The notes beneath the pieces are model-generated. The model was given only the letters and a program-made list of their open reading frames with translations. It ran no database searches and was not told where the DNA came from. A stretch of DNA of 15,805 bases, from assembly GCA_002322525.1 (NCBI GenBank), contig DCOU01000018.1:1-15805 (forward strand), written 5' to 3'. Within the stretch, counting starts at the first letter, position 1; every line of letters begins with the position of its first letter. Origin of the DNA: Candidatus Omnitrophica bacterium UBA1562 (GTDB taxonomy: Bacteria > Omnitrophota > Gorgyraeia > Gygaellales > Profunditerraquicolaceae). Below, in pieces: positions 1-5,043 of this stretch. The translations under genes were made by a program, and so were the position numbers.

Positions 1-212
1 CCCTTGGTTTGTTCTTTACAAATTATCTAAACCGTTCTTTTTCACAGCATTTCAACTTGAATTGGCTGCGTTGTAATTCATAATGCACCGCCCGCTTGGG
101 CGGGCTGCGTTTGTGGTGTATGCACCGTTTCGCCTCACTGTCGTTCGACTTCACTCCACGCTCGCTTGGACGCTCGCTAAAGTGGTAATGCAGAGGTGCG
201 ATTCGGCTTTTC

Positions 213-254
213 GTGTTTGGCGAATTTTGGGTGAGGGCAAAATTCGCCAAACAC
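213..254. repeat. Perfect 17-bp inverted repeat with 8-base loop
   Basis: The arm GTGTTTGGCGAATTTTG (213-229) is followed by the loop GGTGAGGG (230-237) and then the exact reverse complement CAAAATTCGCCAAACAC (238-254). It would form a very stable hairpin in either transcript or as a DNA cruciform. There is no run of T after either arm, so it is not a standard intrinsic terminator. No gene overlaps it. Confidence 0.9.
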
Positions 255-269
255 TTTGCGGACTCCCTG

Positions 270-299
270 CCCCGTAAAGTGTGAAGCAATTTTACGGGG
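270..299. repeat. Perfect 9-bp inverted repeat
   Basis: The arm CCCCGTAAA (270-278) and its reverse complement TTTACGGGG (291-299) flank a 12-base loop. It lies 15 bases beyond the 17-bp inverted repeat, giving two consecutive stem-loops. No T-run follows, so terminator function is doubtful. Confidence 0.85.
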
Positions 300-479
300 A
301 ACCTCGCAAAAATTCCCAAAAAAATTCTTATTTATTTTATATTGGCGGCGAGAAAACTTGTCCTGAGAAAAATCGAAGGATTTATAAAAGGTGTTTTTAA
401 CATTTTTAGAGACCAAAAAGCGAGAACTATTATACAGAAAATTTTTGTCTTAATTCTTCTTGATTATTCCCTTAAGGTT

Positions 480-866
480 TTAGCTGTTTGCCTGAACTAT
501 TCGTCCATCCTGCAGATAAATTATTTTTGAGGCTTGAAAACCTAGCTTTGGGTTATGTGTAACAACAAAAATTGTCAAGTTCTGTTCTTTATTGAGTTGT
601 TTAAAAATATCTATTATTTCTTGGGAGCTCTTGGTATCTAAATTTTCTGTCGGTTCATCCGCGAGAAGCAGTTTTGATGAAATAACCAAAGCTCTGGCAA
701 TGGCAACTCTTTGTTTTTCACCACCAGACAGCTGGGCTGGTATATGATTGAGACGGTGCTCCAATCCTACTTTCTCAAGAATCGCGATTGCCCTCTGGCT
801 ATTCTGCACAAAAGGTGTAGCAATTAGAAACAGTAATATTATAATTATGAAAAATGAACGCATCAT
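480..866 (-). pseudogene. ABC transporter ATPase (LolD/MacB type), N-terminal half missing
   Basis: The 128-residue reading frame is the C-terminal half of an ABC ATPase. The LSGGE signature is at residues 46-50, Walker B (LLLADEP) at 66-72, a D-loop-like NLD at 75-77 and the H-loop His at 104. The usual 'TGNLD' reads 'TENLD'. Family members are about 220-240 residues; here the Walker A P-loop, Q-loop and first strands (roughly 100 residues) are absent. In their place are about 20 hydrophobic residues (FIIIILLFLIATPF) unlike any ABC N-terminus. The ABC-like alignment begins around residue 22. Without Walker A it cannot bind ATP normally, so I read it as a deletion relic fused in frame to an unrelated start. 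It lies 21 bases downstream of the MerR gene, with only a weak ribosome site. No permease partner is present. Confidence 0.75.
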
Positions 867-887
867 ATTGTAGTTTCTCTTGCAAAG

Positions 888-1202
888 TTATGAACGTTTG
901 CCATACTTCAGGTAAACACTGCAGACTTCCCGTTCCTTTGGTTTGCATTTCTTTACTTCCCAGCATTGAGTTGTATCTAATATCTGTCTTACCCCTTCTA
1001 TGTTAATGTGCTTTTTTTGCAGCAATTCTTTTATGTGCTCGAGCCTATCCATGTCACACTTCGAATAAAACCTATTCTTCCCTAAACGTGTAGGTTTAAT
1101 TAATCCTTTTCTCTCCCAGATCCTAAGTGTAGCCGGGCAAACTTTTAAAGACTTGGAAACTATGCCAATAGTATAAACCGGTTCCTTATATCCACATTCC
1201 AT
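888..1202 (-). CDS. MerR-family transcriptional regulator with C-terminal CWE-type Cys cluster
   Basis: This is a 104-residue protein with an N-terminal MerR winged helix (about residues 9-75). The recognition region reads VCPATLRIWERKGLI and the wing contains RLGKNRFY. The tail is short, with C80-W-E, C86 and C94 (CWEVKKC then REVC), a small cysteine motif that could bind a metal or Fe-S cluster. There is no long effector-binding domain. The start at 1202 is chosen because GAGGAGG lies 7 bases before that ATG; a longer frame would need a TTG upstream that overlaps this ribosome site. It has its own promoter-like sequence just upstream, so it is probably not just the tail of the sulfur operon. 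The target and inducer are not evident. The downstream ABC fragment may be the remains of a regulated efflux system. Confidence 0.85.
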   Translation of the reverse strand: MECGYKEPVYTIGIVSKSLKVCPATLRIWERKGLIKPTRLGKNRFYSKCDMDRLEHIKELLQKKHINIEGVRQILDTTQCWEVKKCKPKEREVCSVYLKYGKRS

Positions 1203-1235
1203 CTTAAACCTCCTCTTTTTCTTCAATCAGAGGTT

Positions 1236-1264
1236 TTTATATCATATATAAATGGTATTGTCAA
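1236..1264 (-). promoter_or_regulatory. Sigma70-like promoter of the MerR gene
   Basis: On the minus strand TTGACA (1264-1259), a 17-base spacer and TATAAA (1241-1236) give a near-consensus promoter in the gap between the NIL gene and the MerR gene. Transcription would begin near 1229, leaving a short leader that holds the strong ribosome site. The spacer is 17 bases, not the stretched 19-20 bases of classic MerR-activated promoters. No terminator is visible between the NIL gene and this promoter, so read-through from the operon is possible. Confidence 0.7.
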
Positions 1265-1279
1265 ATGAATTGAAACTAA

Positions 1280-1519
1280 TTACTCGACGATATCCCCAAT
1301 GATAGGCTCAACCTTTACGTCCTGTCGTTCCAAATATTTTCTTCCCTTCTCCAGATTCTCTTTTGTGCCGCTTAATTCCAGAGTAACCTCACCTACTGTT
1401 TCCGTAATATTTGCCCGACGGATATTCGGTATTACATTGTACTTCTTTGCCATAGTATAAATCACAGGCTTCTTAATTAACCTTTGGGGAAATACTAAAT
1501 GCACCATTTTCTTTGCCAT
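1280..1519 (-). CDS. Stand-alone NIL-domain protein
   Basis: This 79-residue protein consists of one ferredoxin-like alpha-beta fold of the NIL family, the domain found at the C-terminus of MetN methionine importers and fused to ferredoxins in anaerobes. It begins MVHLVFPQRLIKKPVIYTMA after a three-residue lead and has the typical 'GEVTLELSGTKENLEKG' middle and a final predicted strand. There is no cysteine and no membrane segment. It starts 3 bases after the ThiF-like gene, and its ribosome site (GGAGGAG) sits in the last codons of that gene, so the two are translationally linked. NIL domains are associated with sulfur amino acid sensing or homocysteine synthesis. In this operon a methionine or homocysteine role is plausible, but that is inferred from context only. 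Confidence 0.85.
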   Translation of the reverse strand: MAKKMVHLVFPQRLIKKPVIYTMAKKYNVIPNIRRANITETVGEVTLELSGTKENLEKGRKYLERQDVKVEPIIGDIVE

Positions 1520-1522
1520 AAC

Positions 1523-2335
1523 TCACTCCTCCTTTTTTCGTAGACTGCAAAACTCTACATAATCTATCAATTTTGTTATACTTGGATTTTCTCCGCAGAT
1601 TGGACACTTGGGATCCTTGGTGACTTTCACCTTACGAAAAGATGAATCGAGCGCATTAAATACCAAAAGCTTCCCCGTCAAAAGTTCGCCTGTGCCCAAA
1701 ACGAATTTCAACACCTCATTTGCCTGAATTACTCCTATTACGCCTGCAACCGCACCCAGAATCCCTGCTTCTTGACAACTCGGCACAAGCCCCGGAGGAG
1801 GCGGCTCAGGAAAAAGACATCTGTAACATGCGCTCTCGCCGGGTATAATCGTAATTGCCTGGCCGTCAAATCTGAATATCCCCCCATGGGATAAAGGTTT
1901 TTTCGATAATACACAGGCATCGTTTACTAAATATCTTGTGGGGAAATTATCCGAACCATCTACAACAATGTCATAATCTTTTATAATATCCAAAATATTC
2001 TCAGAAGTAACCCTAAGATTATAAATAATCACCTTTACATCTTCATTAATCGCATTAATTCTATCACGGGCAGATTCTACCTTTGGCCTGCCCACCTCTT
2101 TTACTGAGTGGATAATCTGCCTCTGCAGGTTGTTAAGTTCAACTTTATCTGAATCAACAATGCCAATCGTCCCGATGCCGGCAGAAGCTAAATATAAGGC
2201 CGCCGGAGAACCGAGGCCGCCCGCGCCTATTATTAGAACTTTTGCGGCAAGTAATTTCTCCTGTCCTTTCCCGCCTACATTTGGCAGAATTATTTGTCTG
2301 GAATATCTTTCAATTTGGTCTTCTCGTAATTCCAT
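1523..2335 (-). CDS. thiF: ThiF/MoeB/HesA-family E1-like sulfur-carrier adenylyltransferase
   Basis: This 270-residue enzyme is expected to adenylate the C-terminal glycine of a ubiquitin-like sulfur carrier before sulfur is loaded as a thiocarboxylate. Visible hallmarks are RYSRQIILP at 10-18, the nucleotide loop GAGGLGSP at 37-44, D61, the NLQRQ segment at 69-73 and DGSDNFPTR at 126-134. Zinc cysteines C170/C173 and C244/C247 are present, with a candidate active-site cysteine C187 in PSCQEAG. The length is normal for MoeB/ThiF without a rhodanese domain. The start codon overlaps the stop of the upstream carrier gene (TAATG), and the carrier's GGAGGG codons serve as the ribosome site. Family members serving ThiS, MoaD or CysO cannot be told apart by sequence alone. 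The carrier next door and the cysteine genes favour amino acid sulfur transfer over molybdopterin synthesis. Confidence 0.93.
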   Translation of the reverse strand: MELREDQIERYSRQIILPNVGGKGQEKLLAAKVLIIGAGGLGSPAALYLASAGIGTIGIVDSDKVELNNLQRQIIHSVKEVGRPKVESARDRINAINEDVKVIIYNLRVTSENILDIIKDYDIVVDGSDNFPTRYLVNDACVLSKKPLSHGGIFRFDGQAITIIPGESACYRCLFPEPPPPGLVPSCQEAGILGAVAGVIGVIQANEVLKFVLGTGELLTGKLLVFNALDSSFRKVKVTKDPKCPICGENPSITKLIDYVEFCSLRKKEE

Positions 2336-2613
2336 TATCTCCCTCCTGCTATTGCCGGGATTATAGATACTTCATCGCCATCTTTTAGCGAAGTACTGTC
2401 CTGTTTCAGAAAGCGCACGTCTTCCTCATTTACGTAGATATTGATAAACCTGCGGACTTTCCCGGTTTCATCGCATATTCTTTCCTTTAAACCCGGAAAG
2501 TTCTTCTCCAAATCATCAATCAACTCTCTGATGTTGGATCCATTTGCTTCAACATCTGCTTGATTCTTGGTCAGCTTCTGAAGCGGTGTAGGAATCATTA
2601 CTTTAACTGCCAT
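2335..2613 (-). CDS. MoaD/CysO-like ubiquitin-fold sulfur carrier protein, C-terminus GGR
   Basis: This 92-residue beta-grasp protein of the MoaD/CysO group begins MAVKVMIPTPLQKLT and has the typical 'LEKNFPGLKERI' helix region. It ends VSIIPAIAGGR. In this family the terminal Gly-Gly is the functional tail that becomes a thiocarboxylate. Here one Arg follows it, so a peptidase would have to remove the Arg first. The start at 2613 is set by AAGGAGG 7 bases upstream; a longer frame has no ribosome site and runs through a hairpin. The last codons GGA GGG AGA also form the ribosome site of the E1-like gene. Of carriers I know, it most resembles M. tuberculosis CysO and the Wolinella homocysteine carrier in setting (E1, JAMM protease and PLP enzymes nearby). 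It is probably the sulfur donor for cysteine or homocysteine synthesis. Confidence 0.9.
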   Translation of the reverse strand: MAVKVMIPTPLQKLTKNQADVEANGSNIRELIDDLEKNFPGLKERICDETGKVRRFINIYVNEEDVRFLKQDSTSLKDGDEVSIIPAIAGGR

Positions 2614-2625
2614 ATTAAGGCCTCC

Positions 2626-2672
2626 TTGTGTACCAACACAACACCGGCGCAATTCCGATCAGCGCCGGGTGT
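2626..2672 (-). promoter_or_regulatory. Tandem intercistronic hairpins between thrC and the carrier gene
   Basis: Directly after the thrC stop, the minus-strand RNA can fold into a stem of ten pairs with one bulged C: ACACCCGGCGC (2672-2662) with GCGCCGGTGT (2650-2641) around an 11-base loop. It is followed at once by TTGTGT-TGGT-ACACAA (2641-2626), a 6-bp stem abutting the AAGGAGG ribosome site. There is no U-run, so this is not an intrinsic terminator. The placement suggests an RNA-processing or stability element, or control of carrier translation. This is the largest gap inside the operon (59 bases). Confidence 0.55.
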
Positions 2673-3899
2673 CTATATTTTCACGCTCTCCTCGAAATGC
2701 GCTATGTTGGGTTTTATCTTTATGGGTTTGCCAATTTTTTCAACCACAGCCTCCTGCGTCTTTAAACCGTTGCCAGTGATACTTACGACAATTGACTCAT
2801 CTTTAGGGATCCTGCCCTGCTCAATTAGTTTTTTGGCAACACCCAAGGTAACACCTCCGGCTGTTTCAGTAAAAATTCCTTCGGTTACAGCTAAAAGTTT
2901 TATCGCCTCAACAATTTCATCGTCAGAGACATCTTCTGCCCAGCCTCCTGTTTCTTTTACAGTTGCCAAGGCATACACTCCATCAGCAGGATTTCCTATG
3001 GCCAAAGACTTGGCGATGGTATTAGGCTTAACGGGTTTGATGATCTCTGCGTTTTCCTTTATCGCCGTCACTATGGGAGAGCATCCGGTTGCCTGGGCAG
3101 CATAGATTTTTGTCTGAAGCCTATCAATCAATCCAAGGGCTTTAAATTCTTTTAGGCCTTTCCAGATTTTGGTAATGAGTGAACCTCCGGCGCAAGGGAC
3201 GATTATATGTTTAGGCGCTTTCCAGCCCAATTGCTCTGCAATCTCATACCCGTAAGTCTTTGAACCCTCTGCATAATAAGGCCTGATATTGATATTCACA
3301 AATGCCCATTTGTAAATTGTCGCAATCTCAGAGCAAAGCCTGTTTACCTGATCGTAATTGCCTTCCACCGCTACTAAGATGGGATTATAAATAAGCGCCC
3401 CCACAACCTTGCCCAGCTCAAGGTTAGCGGGAATAAAGATATATCTTTTTAAGCCAGCTACGGCTGCTTGCGCAGCAACTGAATTAGCTAGATTCCCGGT
3501 AGATGCGCAAGCGACTGTATTAAATCCGAATTCCTTAGCCTTGGATAAAGCCACACTAACCACTCTGTCTTTAAAAGAAAGGGTAGGGTGGCATACAGAA
3601 TCATCTTTTATATAAAGCTCTTTTACTCCCAGCGCCTTTTCTAAATTCCTTGCCCTGATTAACGGAGTAAACCCTGAATTTAAGCCGCAAGTTTGTTCTC
3701 CATCCAAAGGTAAAAGCTCTTTATAGCGCCAAAGATTTTCAGGCCGCGATTCTATTAACTCTTTGGTCAACTTCTTCTTTATTCTTTCATAGTCATAAAC
3801 CGCTTCCAGCGGCCCAAAACAGTATTCGCATACATATAATGGCTCTTTGGGATACTCCCTGCCGCACTCCCTGCACTTTAATCCTTTTACATAACTCAT
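2673..3899 (-). CDS. thrC: Threonine synthase-family PLP enzyme
   Basis: The 408-residue product is a fold-type II PLP enzyme of the threonine synthase family, which converts O-phosphohomoserine to threonine and phosphate. An N-terminal zinc-ribbon-like segment carries C9/C12 and C24/C27 (CREC and CEYC), a feature of many bacterial and archaeal ThrC proteins. The PLP lysine is K110 in LSFKDR, and a phosphate-loop-like ACASTGN follows. Length is normal for this type. It starts 9 bases after tusA with GAGGTGA as ribosome site and is followed by the carrier gene. Its position between sulfur-carrier genes is odd for plain threonine synthesis. A related PLP reaction, in which a thiocarboxylate replaces water to give homocysteine, is imaginable. 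That is speculation; sequence alone supports ThrC. Confidence 0.9.
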   Translation of the reverse strand: MSYVKGLKCRECGREYPKEPLYVCEYCFGPLEAVYDYERIKKKLTKELIESRPENLWRYKELLPLDGEQTCGLNSGFTPLIRARNLEKALGVKELYIKDDSVCHPTLSFKDRVVSVALSKAKEFGFNTVACASTGNLANSVAAQAAVAGLKRYIFIPANLELGKVVGALIYNPILVAVEGNYDQVNRLCSEIATIYKWAFVNINIRPYYAEGSKTYGYEIAEQLGWKAPKHIIVPCAGGSLITKIWKGLKEFKALGLIDRLQTKIYAAQATGCSPIVTAIKENAEIIKPVKPNTIAKSLAIGNPADGVYALATVKETGGWAEDVSDDEIVEAIKLLAVTEGIFTETAGGVTLGVAKKLIEQGRIPKDESIVVSITGNGLKTQEAVVEKIGKPIKIKPNIAHFEESVKI

Positions 3900-3908
3900 G
3901 TCTTCACC

Positions 3909-4145
3909 TCATACTTTCTTAATAACTAATTTCCAATGTTCGGCTATTTTTTCTACCTTGAGAATTTGGTGGCCTTCCTCTTTGACGCTTGCCGTCACAT
4001 TAATAACAGGTTCACCGTCATCCAATACAACTTCTAATATCGAACCTGCCTCCATACCTTCTAACGTCAATTTTGTCTTAACAAAGTTAAGCGGGCAAGG
4101 CACCCCCTTTAAATCCATGTATTGGTCAATCTTAATATTGCTCAT
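3909..4145 (-). CDS. tusA: TusA-family sulfur carrier protein (CPLN variant)
   Basis: This 78-residue cytoplasmic protein has the TusA/SirA fold. The hallmark DLKGVPCPLN lies at 11-20, with the persulfide-carrying cysteine at C17, its only cysteine. The family motif is usually CPxP; here the last position is Asn. The remainder (LEGMEAGSILEVVLDDG, then VTASVKEEGHQ) matches the family strands and helix. TusA-like proteins relay persulfide sulfur between enzymes. Beside a sulfite reductase it might accept or deliver reduced sulfur to the carrier/E1 pair. The start ATG overlaps the upstream reductase stop by four bases (ATGA), so translation is coupled. The exact partner is not shown by the sequence. 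Confidence 0.92.
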   Translation of the reverse strand: MSNIKIDQYMDLKGVPCPLNFVKTKLTLEGMEAGSILEVVLDDGEPVINVTASVKEEGHQILKVEKIAEHWKLVIKKV

Positions 4146-5032
4146 AGAATTTCTCTCTTTATTTCTTCCAGATTTTGTCTTTCTAAAGCCTCTACGAATC
4201 TTTCTCCCTTTTCTGCAATTCTGTTATAGCAATGGATTGTATTTTTGATAATCTTAGGAATATCTTTTTCACCGATAAAATCAGCTATCTTTATCCCGAA
4301 TTTTGGGAAACGGCCTACTTTTCCGCCGATGTAAACGGCAAAACCGGTTTTCTTCAGCTTCCAGGCATTGACCGGACAGACTCGGATGCAATCTCCTTCA
4401 AAAAAGCAGTTTTCTTTTCTGTATACCGGCCGTTTATTTTTATCCATAACAATAGCGGGCTCTCTCTTCCCCCGGCCGCAGACTTTTTCGCACACCTTCG
4501 CGCATAAAGTACAACCGATGCATTTACCCAAATCCACCTCAGGCTCTCCTTGCGCCAGAAAACCAAGGTCGTTTTCCTGCGGCTTGGCGCAGGAATTAAG
4601 ACAACCGCTGATTGCCACTTTGAATTTTTTCGGGACGTTTTTTCCAAAAGCTACGCGATCCAATTTTTGGGCGAGCTGTTCTGTGTCTACAAACCCGAAT
4701 CGGCATACGCTCGAACCGGGACAAGCAATTAGATTTCTTGAGCGCGGACCGCAGGCGCCCCTTAAAATACCGGATTTCTTCAGATCCTTTAGCAGCTTTA
4801 GAATATTCTTTATATGAATCCAGGGAATTTCAATCCCCTGCCGAGTAGATACATGAACATAGTCCCGGCCGTATTTCTTAGCTATCGCAGAATACTTCTT
4901 TAAAATATCTGCCTTTAAATAGCCTCCGGGAATGCGGGTGCGCAGGATAAAATAATCCTTCTGCTTCTGCTTTATAATGCCGCCTGTCCTTAACCCCTGC
5001 AGTTCGGCATCACTATAGTTTTTCTTTTGCAT
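4142..5032 (-). CDS. Small siroheme sulfite/nitrite reductase with inserted 2[4Fe-4S] ferredoxin domain
   Basis: This 296-residue protein is likely to reduce sulfite to sulfide in the cytoplasm. The ferredoxin-like half-domain at the N-terminus contains HVSTRQGIEIP (60-70). The siroheme/[4Fe-4S] signature is C104-x5-C110 and C144-x3-C148 (ACPGSSVC and SGCLNSC). An inserted ferredoxin domain carries C171xxC174xxC177xxxC181 and C209-x5-C215-x3-C219-P. It is about half the size of CysI and resembles AsrC or the small Dsr-like proteins of methanogens. No AsrA/AsrB partner is nearby, so electrons probably come from ferredoxin. Neighbouring APS reductase, siroheme genes and cysteine synthase support sulfite rather than nitrite as substrate. 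It begins 11 bases after the cysK fusion with AGAGGAA as ribosome site. Confidence 0.9.
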   Translation of the reverse strand: MQKKNYSDAELQGLRTGGIIKQKQKDYFILRTRIPGGYLKADILKKYSAIAKKYGRDYVHVSTRQGIEIPWIHIKNILKLLKDLKKSGILRGACGPRSRNLIACPGSSVCRFGFVDTEQLAQKLDRVAFGKNVPKKFKVAISGCLNSCAKPQENDLGFLAQGEPEVDLGKCIGCTLCAKVCEKVCGRGKREPAIVMDKNKRPVYRKENCFFEGDCIRVCPVNAWKLKKTGFAVYIGGKVGRFPKFGIKIADFIGEKDIPKIIKNTIHCYNRIAEKGERFVEALERQNLEEIKREIL

Positions 5033-5043
5033 GAGAATTCCTC

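Larger units (their letters stand above)
60..345. repeat. Composite palindromic, repeat-rich intergenic element
   Basis: Bases 1-479 hold no convincing gene. This part is visibly more GC-rich than the AT-rich sequence around it and is built from repeats. A 6-bp hairpin, CCGCCC-gctt-GGGCGG, lies at 88-103. The words GGCTGCGTT (64-72 and 103-111) and ATGCACCG (83-90 and 120-127) each occur twice at a period of 37-39 bases. The word ACGCTCGCT also occurs twice near 158-178. Two long perfect inverted repeats follow and are listed separately. Open frames here are low-complexity readings of the palindromes and have no recognisable domain. The overall look is that of a dispersed, REP- or MITE-like intergenic element, but I see no terminal inverted repeats or target duplication. 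Bases 346-479 are AT-rich and I see no feature in them. Confidence 0.6.

Noticed and set aside
23..416. Several 60-98 codon frames in the left-end region on both strands
   Set aside because: They are translations of the palindromic element, overlap one another, lack ribosome sites and show no domain. They reflect repeat structure, not proteins.
1206..1236. Inverted repeat AAACCTC/GAGGTTT that could hide the MerR ribosome site
   Set aside because: The upstream arm coincides with the end of the -10 box and lies before the predicted transcription start, so it would not be in the mRNA.
1523..2613. MoaD/MoeB pair as molybdopterin biosynthesis genes
   Set aside because: No moaA, moaC, moaE, moeA or molybdoenzyme gene is present, while cysteine and sulfite genes surround the pair. 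An amino acid sulfur role fits better.
4354..4817. Frames overlapping the sulfite reductase on both strands
   Set aside because: They are shadows of a gene with intact siroheme and ferredoxin motifs in its own frame.
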